Shown in pieces: positions 1-6,710 of a stretch of 17,900 nt of DNA. How positions within the stretch are numbered: position 1 is the stretch's first letter; the number at the start of each line of letters is the position of its first letter. The stretch is from contig JAGCZK010000056.1 in NCBI GenBank assembly GCA_017960065.1, forward strand, positions 1 to 17,900, read 5' to 3'. The notes below the pieces were generated by a model. It saw only the letters and a program-made list of their open reading frames with translations. It was not told the DNA's origin and did not search any database. A program made the position numbers and the translations under genes. This DNA is from Paludibacteraceae bacterium. GTDB taxonomy: Bacteria; Bacteroidota; Bacteroidia; Bacteroidales; Paludibacteraceae.

Positions 1-935
1 ATGCGGGTGGGGCTGATGAAGTCGGCGTTGGTCGAGATGCAGATTAAGCGGTCGTGCGCCTCGGCATGCTCCTGATCCACAAAGTGGGCGTCGTTGGTGG
101 CAATGACCTTGATGCCGTATTCGGCGGCATATTCGAGCAATTTGGCATTGACCTGGCGTTGGCGCTTGTACACCGATTCGGGCGTACGGTCCTCTTCGTT
201 GCCGCTTTCGACCTGGTTGTCCACCAGGCTGTCGTAGTTGACGCCATCCATGATGTGGCGCTGCAATTCAAGATAGTAGTCGTCGCCGAAAAGCTGTTTG
301 AACCAAAGAATCGACTCGCGGGCGCCGGCATCGTCACCTGCCATGATTTTCTGCGGAACCTCGCCACCCAAGCAGGCACTCGAGCAAATGATGCCCTCGT
401 GGTACTTTTCGAGCAGCTCGTGGTCGATGCGCGCATGCCGGTGGAAACCTTCGATAAAGGCCAGGGATGACAACTTGCACAAGTTGAGGTAGCCTTGTTT
501 GTTTTTGGCCAGCAGAATCAAGTGCCAGCCGCGCGACGTGTCCTTTTCTTTGAAACGGGACTGGTGGGCACAATAGGCCTCAATGCCTACAATGGGTTTG
601 AAAGGTTTGTAATCGGCCGCCTTTTGTTCCAATGCAGCCAACTCTTCCTTCAATTGAGGCAAGGTGCCCTTCAGTTTGGCCACTTCCGGGTCATTGGGGT
701 CGCCCTTTTCAATTTTTCCGATTTCGTCTTTCTTTTCTCCGACAGCCTTCTTCAACTTCCCATTCACTTTTTTGGTGTAGTCGAGAAATTCTTTGATGCC
801 GAACATGTTGCCGTGGTCAGTCAGCGCCATGGCGGGCATGCCGCAGCGCTGGCATTTGTCGACCAAGTCGGTCACCTTCGACATGCCATCGAGAATCGAA
901 TAGTGTGAATGCACATGCAAATGTACAAAACTCAT
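1..935 (-). CDS. dnaE: DNA polymerase III subunit alpha, N-terminal part (partial at window edge)
   Basis: This is the replicative DNA polymerase catalytic subunit, of which only the first ~311 residues lie in the window. I translated it directly on the minus strand from the ATG at 935-933. It opens with the PHP-domain motif FVHLHVHSHYSILDG (residues 3-17), followed by ALTDHGNMFG (37-46), KPIVGIEAY (113-121), SSACLGGE (185-192) and ATNDAHF, all typical of bacterial DnaE. The HxH and TDHGN residues suggest that the PHP metal site is retained, unlike in E. coli. Residues ~55-110 form a charged Lys/Glu/Ala-rich insertion between the first PHP motifs; such an insertion is, as I recall, common in Bacteroidetes DnaE. 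The polymerase palm lies beyond position 1. A -7 promoter motif sits about 48 bp upstream of the start. Identification is firm; the gene's full length cannot be judged. Confidence 0.96.
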   Translation of the reverse strand, partial: MSFVHLHVHSHYSILDGMSKVTDLVDKCQRCGMPAMALTDHGNMFGIKEFLDYTKKVNGKLKKAVGEKKDEIGKIEKGDPNDPEVAKLKGTLPQLKEELAALEQKAADYKPFKPIVGIEAYCAHQSRFKEKDTSRGWHLILLAKNKQGYLNLCKLSSLAFIEGFHRHARIDHELLEKYHEGIICSSACLGGEVPQKIMAGDDAGARESILWFKQLFGDDYYLELQRHIMDGVNYDSLVDNQVESGNEEDRTPESVYKRQRQVNAKLLEYAAEYGIKVIATNDAHFVDQEHAEAHDRLICISTNADFISPTR

Positions 936-982
936 GTCTTTCAGTCTTTTAAGTTAATTCTTCTTTTCTATGTCGCGACTTT

Positions 983-990
983 CAAAGGTA
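983..990 (-). promoter_or_regulatory. Bacteroidetes -7 promoter element for dnaE
   Basis: Read on the minus strand, the sequence is TACCTTTG, an exact match to the TAnnTTTG element. A TTTTG run (1007-1011) lies 16 bp upstream as a possible -33 element. Transcription would start near 976, giving a leader of about 40 nt before the dnaE ATG. This is a motif match only. Confidence 0.5.
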
Positions 991-1043
991 GGGGATTTCG
1001 TCGGCGCAAAAGAAAATTTTAACTCAAACTTATAAACATTTTT

Positions 1044-2255
1044 TCAATTCGTGCGCTGAGGGCGTTGTGCTTGATAGCGGGGTTTGAAAGAAGGACGTTT
1101 TGCCGCCGCTTCGCGTTTGAAGTCGCTCATCTTGCCGGCAAAAATCTTGTAATGGCGCAGCTCGCATTCGAGGTTGGAGTTGAGCAGCTGGATCTTGTCC
1201 GACGGGTGCAGGCCGATGCGCTGCAGAGCCGGTATATTCGAAGATATCAGCCAGGCTTCAGTCTTTTGGAACTTGTGTTTGAGCTGGGTGCCGATTTGGG
1301 CATACAGGTCTTCGACATGCGAACCGATGCGCTGGCCGTAGGGCGGGTTCGAAAGCAGCAACAGTTCGTCGGCATAGCCTTCGGATTGGGTAAAGTCGGC
1401 CTGCCGCACGTCGATGTATTTCGAAAGGCCGGCGCGCTTTATGTTGCGCAGGGTGGATTCGACCGCCCCGCGGTCGATGTCGAAGGCATAAATTTTGTGC
1501 TTGAATGTGCGTTCGGCCGACTCGTCGTTGTAGATGGCGTCGAACAGGTCGGCATCGAAATCGGGCCATTTTTCAAAGGCAAACTGATTGCGGAAAACCC
1601 CGGGGGCGATGCCCAAGGCGATGAGTGCCGCCTCAATGGCGATGGTGCCCGATCCGCACATGGGGTCCATAAAGTCGCACTGGCCGTCCCAACCGGCCAG
1701 CAGCAGCATGCCGGCGGCCAGCACCTCGTTGATGCTCGCTTCGGTCTGCACCTCGCGCCAGCCGCGTTTGAACAAGGGCTCGCCCGACGAGTCGAGCGAC
1801 AGGGTGCAAGTGGTGTTGGCGATGTGCAGGTTGAGGTACAGGTCGGGGTTGGTCAGGCTGATTGAGGGCCGCTTGCCGGTCTTTTCGGTGAAATAATCGA
1901 CAATGGCGTCCTTGGCCCGGTACACCACAAAGCGCGAGTGTTTGAACACGTCGGAATAGACGGTCGATTCGATTTGAAAGGTGGTTTTGGGCTGCAGATA
2001 GCGCTCCCAGTCCAATTGCTTGATTTTGGCGTATATCTCGTCGGGGTCCTTGGCTTCGAAGGTAGCGATGGGTTGGAGTATGCGCAAGGCGGTGCGCAGG
2101 CAGAAGTTGGCTTTGTACATCAAGGCCTTGTCGCCTTTGAACTCCACGGCGCGACGGCCGGGTTTGATGTCGGCGGCGCCCAATTTCTTCAATTCTTCGG
2201 ATAAAACGCCTTCGAGCCCCTGAAAGGTCTTGGCAATATAGGTGGTTGTGCTCAT
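1044..2255 (-). CDS. THUMP-domain class I SAM-dependent 23S rRNA guanine-N2 methyltransferase (RlmL-like)
   Basis: This 403-residue protein has the architecture of the RlmL half of E. coli RlmKL and of Bacillus YpsC (COG0116). An N-terminal ferredoxin-like/THUMP RNA-binding region covers about residues 1-160. It is followed by a Rossmann methyltransferase with SAM motif DPMCGSGTIAIEAA (197-210), acidic motif FDID (258-261) and catalytic motif SNPPYG (302-307). NPPY is typical of N-methyltransferases; the family modifies guanosine in 23S rRNA (G2445 in E. coli), so the exact target here is inferred. The RlmK half is absent, as is usual for stand-alone homologues. The last ~28 residues are Lys/Arg/Gln-rich and probably bind RNA. 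The ATG overlaps the TGA of the upstream small membrane protein gene (ATGA at 2255-2252), so translation is probably coupled. Older annotations call the family an N6-adenine DNA methylase, which is less likely given the THUMP domain. Confidence 0.9.
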   Translation of the reverse strand: MSTTTYIAKTFQGLEGVLSEELKKLGAADIKPGRRAVEFKGDKALMYKANFCLRTALRILQPIATFEAKDPDEIYAKIKQLDWERYLQPKTTFQIESTVYSDVFKHSRFVVYRAKDAIVDYFTEKTGKRPSISLTNPDLYLNLHIANTTCTLSLDSSGEPLFKRGWREVQTEASINEVLAAGMLLLAGWDGQCDFMDPMCGSGTIAIEAALIALGIAPGVFRNQFAFEKWPDFDADLFDAIYNDESAERTFKHKIYAFDIDRGAVESTLRNIKRAGLSKYIDVRQADFTQSEGYADELLLLSNPPYGQRIGSHVEDLYAQIGTQLKHKFQKTEAWLISSNIPALQRIGLHPSDKIQLLNSNLECELRHYKIFAGKMSDFKREAAAKRPSFKPRYQAQRPQRTN

Positions 2256-2686
2256 AAAGTCGGTTTGTGGGGGTTTTCGGCCACGATCATCATGGCCTGG
2301 TCGCGCAGGGCCTCGGGCAGGCGGATGCCGCGTTGCTGCAAGCTGGTCAGCCAGGAGGCCACTTCTTCTTCGCGCATGGTGTAAAGCACTTCTTCGAACT
2401 GCGCGGTTTCGGCGGCGGTATAGTCGCCTTCGTGACCGATAAAGGCGTCGAGCTCTTCATCGTCGAAGTATTCGGGCTTGATCTGCTGGGCCATCAACAG
2501 TTCTTTCTCGCAAACGGCGTGCTGGCCGCAACACCCTTCGGGACGCGGTTTCTCCTGGGGCTTGTCGGCCGGGGCGGACGTCGGGGCTGCCGGACGTTTT
2601 TTGTTGTAGAGCGCACGCATCACCCAGATGCTGATACCCAACAAAACAAATACAATCAGTGCGATAAAAGAGGCTTGCTGTGACAT
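2252..2686 (-). CDS. Small membrane-anchored protein with CCGxHxVC motif, function unknown
   Basis: This 144-residue protein has one N-terminal membrane segment (about residues 7-26, IALIVFVLLGISIWVM), then a Pro/Ala/Lys-rich linker and the cysteine-rich motif GCCGQHAVCEKE (about 51-62). An acidic helical C-terminal part follows, containing YFDDEELDAF and EEEVASWLTSLQQRGI. The CCGxHxVC cluster could bind a metal, but this is inference. The protein should face the cytoplasm or the periplasm from a single anchor; orientation is not clear. I recognise it as a conserved Bacteroidetes hypothetical protein but know no function. It is the first gene of a two-gene unit and its stop codon overlaps the start of the rRNA methyltransferase. 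A -7 promoter box lies only 9 bp upstream of the ATG, so the message may be nearly leaderless. Confidence 0.85.
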   Translation of the reverse strand: MSQQASFIALIVFVLLGISIWVMRALYNKKRPAAPTSAPADKPQEKPRPEGCCGQHAVCEKELLMAQQIKPEYFDDEELDAFIGHEGDYTAAETAQFEEVLYTMREEEVASWLTSLQQRGIRLPEALRDQAMMIVAENPHKPTL

Positions 2687-2694
2687 ATCGGCTG

Positions 2695-2702
2695 CAAAAG
2701 TA
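2695..2702 (-). promoter_or_regulatory. -7 promoter element for the membrane protein/methyltransferase pair
   Basis: The minus strand reads TACTTTTG here, an exact TAnnTTTG match, 8 bp before the ATG at 2686. I see no convincing -33 TTTG at normal spacing. Just upstream, 2703-2723 holds an inverted repeat (CGGATA, 9-bp spacer, TATCCG) that could be an operator or a weak terminator of the DUF4294 gene. Confidence 0.4.
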
Positions 2703-2741
2703 CGGATAAATTCGGAATATCCGCGCTATTGCGACAGTTAT

Positions 2742-3347
2742 TTACAACATACCGGCTTCGTAGAGCTCGATGACGCGTTCGATGATGCGGTCCTTTTCTT
2801 TTTTTTCGATATCGTAGTCTTCCTTCAGGTCGGCACCGACCATTTTGGCGAAAGCCTGCCACCACCAGGCCACAAACCCGCCGCGGATTTCCTTGATGAT
2901 GGAATAAGACGACTTGTCGCACTCGCGGTCGATGAGTTTGATCATCATCTTGCCTTGCGACAGGGTGAATTTGCGCATAGTGGGCTCGTATTGTTTGAGC
3001 AGCGCCTTTTCGTACTTCTTGAGATACGCCTCGCGCTCTTTCGGATCGGGAATGGTGTCGGCCAAACGCTGGATGCGGGCGTACTCCTTGCCGACGATTT
3101 TGACGTAAGGGTACACCTTCTTGACGTCGCGCACCGTTTTCCAATAGAATTTTTCGGCCTTTTTGTTTTTAAAAGCCGGATATTTGATGATGTCATGGAT
3201 GAACATCATCGGTATCGTATCTCCGTTTTTATCCACGGTGGCAAAGGTCACATAGCCCTTCCCCTCTTCGCTATTGCTCTGCCCGTAAGCCAGTACGGGA
3301 GCGAATCCGAATAGCAAAACCATATAAAAAACAAATTTACGCATCAT
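2742..3347 (-). CDS. DUF4294 domain-containing exported protein
   Basis: From the ATG at 3347 the protein has 201 residues. It begins with a Sec-type signal peptide (MMRKFVFYMVLLFGFAPVLA, then YGQ), followed by a mature part that matches the Bacteroidetes DUF4294 family as I know it. Recognisable stretches are GDTIPMMFIHDI, FYWKTVRDVKKVYPYVKIV, LSQGKMMIKLIDRE and EIRGGFVAWWWQ. The mature part is rich in Lys and Glu and mostly helical, and probably periplasmic. Function is unknown. An ATG 39 bp further upstream (3386) is in frame, but it would put 13 extra residues in front of the signal peptide and lies upstream of a TAnnTTTG box, so I reject it; 3344 is an equally possible start. The gene is divergent from the barrel gene at 3429 and 55 bp from the next minus-strand gene. 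Confidence 0.85.
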   Translation of the reverse strand: MMRKFVFYMVLLFGFAPVLAYGQSNSEEGKGYVTFATVDKNGDTIPMMFIHDIIKYPAFKNKKAEKFYWKTVRDVKKVYPYVKIVGKEYARIQRLADTIPDPKEREAYLKKYEKALLKQYEPTMRKFTLSQGKMMIKLIDRECDKSSYSIIKEIRGGFVAWWWQAFAKMVGADLKEDYDIEKKEKDRIIERVIELYEAGML

Positions 3348-3356
3348 ATTCAAAGG

Positions 3357-3364
3357 CAAAATTA
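3357..3364 (-). promoter_or_regulatory. Possible -7 element for the DUF4294 gene
   Basis: The minus strand reads TAATTTTG, matching TAnnTTTG, 9 bp before the ATG at 3347. There is no clear -33 element. If used, the transcript starts within a few bases of the start codon. The match is weak because the region is AT-rich. Confidence 0.3.
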
Positions 3365-3386
3365 TATCAATTTTTGTGAATCTCAT

Positions 3387-3394
3387 TATCTTTG
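3387..3394 (+). promoter_or_regulatory. -7 promoter element for the barrel/HhH gene pair
   Basis: TATCTTTG matches TAnnTTTG 34 bp upstream of the ATG at 3429. Transcription would start near 3401 with a leader of about 28 nt. The -33 region is not well defined. It lies within 30 bp of the opposite-strand candidate for the DUF4294 gene, so the two promoters would overlap. Confidence 0.45.
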
Positions 3395-3428
3395 CATCAC
3401 CATTTTAGTTAAAATTCTTTTTCCGCCG

Positions 3429-4241
3429 ATGAAAACTTTTTTTTGTGCCGTCTTCGTATGGTGTTTCACCCTTTCCGCCTTTGCCTTCGGAAATACCGAA
3501 AACCTGTCGCCTGCCGCCATGGCAAGAGGCGGTTCGGATTTGGCCTGCCCGGCCGGCTTGTTTTCACAAACCTCCGATTTGAGCCTTTTTGCATCTGACA
3601 GCCTGTCGGTCGGACTGGCGGCCGCCAACCAATACGGGGTCAAAGAACTGCTGCGCTATTATGCAAGCGGCTATTGTTTGACATCGTTGGGGCTGTTTCG
3701 TTTAAATTTGTCGCATTTCGGCTACGACATCTACCACGAAACCGCCTGTACGGTCGGTTATGGCCACACTGTCGGCCGGCATCTGGGTTTAGGGGCCAAC
3801 CTGCAGGCTTTGTTTGTCCGCTTCGGAGAGCAGTTAAAAGTGGTTCCGGTTGCCGACTTCAGCTTTTCGGCCCGGCCCTTCAAAAAACTGTCGGTGGCCT
3901 GTGCCGTACAAAACATCAGTTTTTCGGCCGTCCGGGTGCCCAACCGGGTTTGTCCGCTCCCCGTCTGTTTGGGCCTGGGCCTGCGGTTGGACGCCTCCAA
4001 ACAAGTGCATTTGTCGCTGGCTGTCGAAAAACAACTGCAGGCGCCCGTTTTGGTATGCGGCGGGGTCCAATGGGACCTGCACCCCGTCCGGCTGTACCTC
4101 GGAATCCGGGCACTCGAACGGGTTTCGCCCTGTTTAGGGGTAGGATACCGCCATCACCGGTGGGGATTTGACGTGGCGTGTGCCTACGACCTGCGGTTGG
4201 GGCTGCAGTCGTCCATTGGCATTTATACCTGTTGGCGATGA
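3429..4241 (+). CDS. PorV/PorQ-like outer-membrane beta-barrel protein, cysteine-rich
   Basis: This 270-residue protein starts with a signal peptide (MKTFFCAVFVWCFTLSAFAF). The mature part alternates short polar turns with amphipathic strands, for example GLFRLNLSHFGYDIYHE, TACTVGYGHTVGRHLGLG and LKVVPVADFSFSARPF. This pattern, with an N-terminal SPAAMARGGS segment, resembles the FadL-like PorV/PorQ group of Bacteroidetes outer-membrane proteins. It is shorter than PorQ (about 340 residues by my recollection) and I do not assign it to type IX secretion. The mature protein has about ten cysteines, unusual for an outer-membrane barrel. Its TGA overlaps the ATG of the next gene (ATGA at 4238-4241), so the two are probably made together and may form one complex. 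Function is unknown. Confidence 0.75.
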   Translation: MKTFFCAVFVWCFTLSAFAFGNTENLSPAAMARGGSDLACPAGLFSQTSDLSLFASDSLSVGLAAANQYGVKELLRYYASGYCLTSLGLFRLNLSHFGYDIYHETACTVGYGHTVGRHLGLGANLQALFVRFGEQLKVVPVADFSFSARPFKKLSVACAVQNISFSAVRVPNRVCPLPVCLGLGLRLDASKQVHLSLAVEKQLQAPVLVCGGVQWDLHPVRLYLGIRALERVSPCLGVGYRHHRWGFDVACAYDLRLGLQSSIGIYTCWR

Positions 4242-6142
4242 AACGGTGGCTGTTACTGTTTGTACTGGCCGGTTGGCTGTGGGCCACCCACGCCCAAACG
4301 ACGTTGATGCAATGGCTCGAAAACCGGTTTCCATCCGAAAACTGGCAAAACGAAGACTTGGAAGACTGGTGGCTCGAAACCGATTCTTTCAACATCAATC
4401 TGGCCACACGCCAACAATTGGAAAGCCTGTTGTTTTTGGATCCGGACGAAATCGAAACCTTATTGGAATACCGCTTCGACTACGGCCCGCTGTTCAGTAT
4501 GTATGAATTGTATTTTTTGCCCGGTTGGTCGGACGAATCGGCCAATCTGTTGTCCGAAATCGCCTGGGCCGGCCCGATCGAAAATCCCGAAACCCATTGG
4601 AAAACGGCCACCTTCAAAACCGGAAAACATCAACTCAAACACGTATTGACAAGTTGTTTACAACGCAAACGCGGCGCTACCGACGGCAGTTACGAAGGCC
4701 TGCCCGTTGGCGGCTACCTCAAATACGCCTACACCCATCCGCTGTTGCAGGCACATCTGACCCTCGAGCAAGACGCCTACGAAAAATTCAGTTTCCAACA
4801 CAACACCGGCGTGGATTTTGTTTCGGCCAACCTGGTCTGGCAAAACATAGGCCCGGTCAAACAACTGATTTTGGGCGATTACAAGGCCGATTTCGGACAA
4901 GGACTGGTCATCTCGCCCAATGCATATTTCGGTCAAAACGGTGCCGAACAACCGCCCGTCAACCAATGCAAACCCTACACCTCCACCACCGAAAACGGCT
5001 TTTTGAGAGGCCTTGCGGCAAAAACACAGATCAAACAGGTAGGACTGGACGTTTTCGGTTCGTACCAAGCCACCGACAAAACCGGAGGCTTGCACCGGAC
5101 GGCCAGCGAACGCAAAAGAAAACACCAGTTGCGCGAAACGCTTGCGGGCGTTCACCTGCACTACCCGTTTGGCCGGTGGCAGACTGGTCTGACCGGACTT
5201 TTTTCGGCCGACAAGACTCAGACCGACACTGTTTGGCAACGCCACCTGCATGTTTCGCTCGACTACCGGTATGTGGGAAAACATTGGACCATTGCCGGTG
5301 AAACGGCCCTGAACGAGGCGCTTGGAGTGGCGACGCTGCATCAGGGGTGGATTCGTTTTTGCCCTTCCCTTGCGGGCGAATGGTCGTTGAGGTATTATTC
5401 GCCTCATTTTTCGAATGCACACAGCCACGCTTTTTCAAAAGGAAAACTTAAGGATGAAACCGGTTTTACCGAAAAAATTATTTGGAAACCCGTGCGCCCG
5501 ATCGAAACCCGCCTGCTTGTATCGACCTACCAGCTCGGACCCGGACAAACCAATCAAAATGCCCGGAAAAACGGCCGTGAACTGTCGGTCCAATTCCAAT
5601 GGACCGCCAACCAAAGCCAGGGAGGTTGGCTCGACTACCGGCACCAGCAACAGCAAACTGCCGGTAAAAAGGAAGAAAAACACCAGTTACACGCCTACTT
5701 TTCGTATGGAAACCGGCGTCACGCGCAAGACCCGCTGAAACACGAATTTTTGTTGAAAGCCGGCATCCTGCAACTTTGGACCAAAACGGCCAATTGGGAA
5801 ACCGGCGCAGCCGGATATTTGAATGTTGGTTACAGCTGGCATGTTAACCACCGTCAAACCTTGCAGTTACACCTGACGACGGCCCTTTTTGACTGTTCGA
5901 GTTACCAAAGCCGGGTTTATTTGAGTCTGCGCGATACGGGAGGCAGCCTGACGAGTTCGTCTTTTTATGGACTGGGCGTGTGCCAGAATCTGGTTATCGG
6001 CTATACCGGCCGTTTTTATAAAACGGGATTCAGAATCACCCACACCCATTATCAAGACCGCCACCAACTTTCCTCGGGCACCGAAACCATTTCAGGAAGC
6101 CGTAAGACCGTCTGCAAGTTCTTTGTCAACATGTTTTTTTAA
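4238..6142 (+). CDS. Helix-hairpin-helix (ComEA-like) domain fused to a large outer-membrane beta-barrel
   Basis: From the ATG at 4238 the protein has 634 residues. Residues 1-20 are a signal peptide (MKRWLLLFVLAGWLWATHAQ). Residues ~52-110 form a helix-hairpin-helix region related to ComEA: INLATRQQLESLLFLDPDEI (53-72), then LEYRFDYGPLFSMYEL (76-91). The remaining ~500 residues show alternating strand patterns, including LGDYKADFGQGLVISPNAYF and a TENGFLRGLA motif. The chain ends in Phe-Phe (VNMFF), as barrels recognised by the BAM machinery often do. The family is conserved in Bacteroidetes but, to my knowledge, uncharacterised. HhH domains usually bind DNA backbone, so a role in DNA handling at the outer membrane is possible but is inference. 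An upstream in-frame ATG at 4178 adds 20 residues ahead of the signal peptide and lies inside the previous gene, so I chose 4238, which overlaps the preceding TGA. Confidence 0.85.
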   Translation: MKRWLLLFVLAGWLWATHAQTTLMQWLENRFPSENWQNEDLEDWWLETDSFNINLATRQQLESLLFLDPDEIETLLEYRFDYGPLFSMYELYFLPGWSDESANLLSEIAWAGPIENPETHWKTATFKTGKHQLKHVLTSCLQRKRGATDGSYEGLPVGGYLKYAYTHPLLQAHLTLEQDAYEKFSFQHNTGVDFVSANLVWQNIGPVKQLILGDYKADFGQGLVISPNAYFGQNGAEQPPVNQCKPYTSTTENGFLRGLAAKTQIKQVGLDVFGSYQATDKTGGLHRTASERKRKHQLRETLAGVHLHYPFGRWQTGLTGLFSADKTQTDTVWQRHLHVSLDYRYVGKHWTIAGETALNEALGVATLHQGWIRFCPSLAGEWSLRYYSPHFSNAHSHAFSKGKLKDETGFTEKIIWKPVRPIETRLLVSTYQLGPGQTNQNARKNGRELSVQFQWTANQSQGGWLDYRHQQQQTAGKKEEKHQLHAYFSYGNRRHAQDPLKHEFLLKAGILQLWTKTANWETGAAGYLNVGYSWHVNHRQTLQLHLTTALFDCSSYQSRVYLSLRDTGGSLTSSSFYGLGVCQNLVIGYTGRFYKTGFRITHTHYQDRHQLSSGTETISGSRKTVCKFFVNMFF

Positions 6143-6628
6143 TTTTTGAATTTTTAAAAGAAAAAAAAGAAGAAATAATAAGGCTGTTGAAAGGTTGAAA
6201 AAAATATGCCCCGAAATTTGGAAACCAACTTATCAAAACCAAAAAAATTTCAGTCAACAGACATTAAACAAACCTATCTCTTGTAAAACAGCCGGTTATA
6301 CAGTTTATCAACAATTGTTCACAACCGCAGTATGTCGAAAATTTTTGATGAAAAGCCCTATCAATTCCCTGCTTTAGGCTGTTCATTATTTTTGAGAGAA
6401 AATCCATAAATAAATTTTAGGATGTCGCAATTTTATATATAACGGCGGGCAAATCCATGTCTCCAAATATTTTAGCGGATTTTTTACTTCCATCTTTCAA
6501 CAGCTTTTCAACAGGAGACGAACAAAAAAATGTAATATATTTGTAATAACTTATGTTATAAAACATATTTTTTAATCATTTTCTGCAATATTTTTTGCCT
6601 ACCTGCCGCTTGTTTTTCAAGATCGGCC

Positions 6629-6636
6629 TACATTTG
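6629..6636 (+). promoter_or_regulatory. Possible promoter of a short plus-strand RNA
   Basis: TACATTTG matches TAnnTTTG, with TTG at 6610-6612 placed 16 bp upstream. A transcript starting near 6643 would run about 65-70 nt to the terminator at 6677-6704. No gene is known downstream on this strand, so this would be a small RNA promoter or a chance match. Confidence 0.25.
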
Positions 6637-6676
6637 CATAGTGATTTTTTCATAGTATTTGATTTTAAGGTTAGCA

Positions 6677-6710
6677 AATAGGTGTTCCGGCGGGAACGCC
6701 TATTGTTATT
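6677..6710. terminator. Intrinsic terminator hairpin downstream of dprA, stronger on the plus strand
   Basis: AATAGGTGTTCC (6677-6688) pairs with GGAACGCCTATT (6693-6704) in a 12-bp stem with one G-U wobble on the plus-strand transcript and a 4-nt GGCG loop. On the plus strand it is followed by GTTATTTTA, a fair U tract. On the minus strand, where it would end dprA seven bases after its stop, the tail is ATTTGC, which is weak. Confidence 0.65.

Larger units (their letters stand above)
6143..6710. other. AT-rich intergenic region between convergent genes
   Basis: This is the longest gap in the window, about 570 bp, and visibly more AT-rich than its flanks. It separates the 3' ends of the HhH-barrel gene (plus) and dprA (minus). 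I find no convincing coding region; a 60-codon plus-strand frame at 6195-6377 has no family resemblance. It contains one DnaA-box-like TTATCAACA (6305-6313, one mismatch to TTATCCACA). An 11-bp inverted repeat pairs GCTGTTGAAAG (6183-6193) with CTTTCAACAGC (6496-6506), and TTTTCAACA follows at 6505-6513. Two TAnnTTTG boxes (6536-6543 and 6629-6636) and a terminator hairpin lie at the right end. Confidence 0.7.

Noticed and set aside
2703..2723. Inverted repeat CGGATA-9-TATCCG as a terminator of the DUF4294 gene.
   Set aside because: The stem is only 6 bp with no U tract after it; an operator role is possible but unsupported.
3348..3386. Upstream ATG of the DUF4294 gene.
   Set aside because: It would place 13 residues before an otherwise normal signal peptide and lies upstream of a plausible promoter box.
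3429..4241. Assignment of the small barrel as the type IX secretion protein PorQ.
   Set aside because: It is shorter than PorQ as I know it, no other secretion genes are nearby, and the similarity is only a general barrel pattern.
6195..6377. A 60-codon plus-strand ORF in the AT-rich gap.
   Set aside because: It has no family resemblance or preceding promoter box, its composition is like noncoding AT-rich DNA, and it carries no membrane or repeat pattern.
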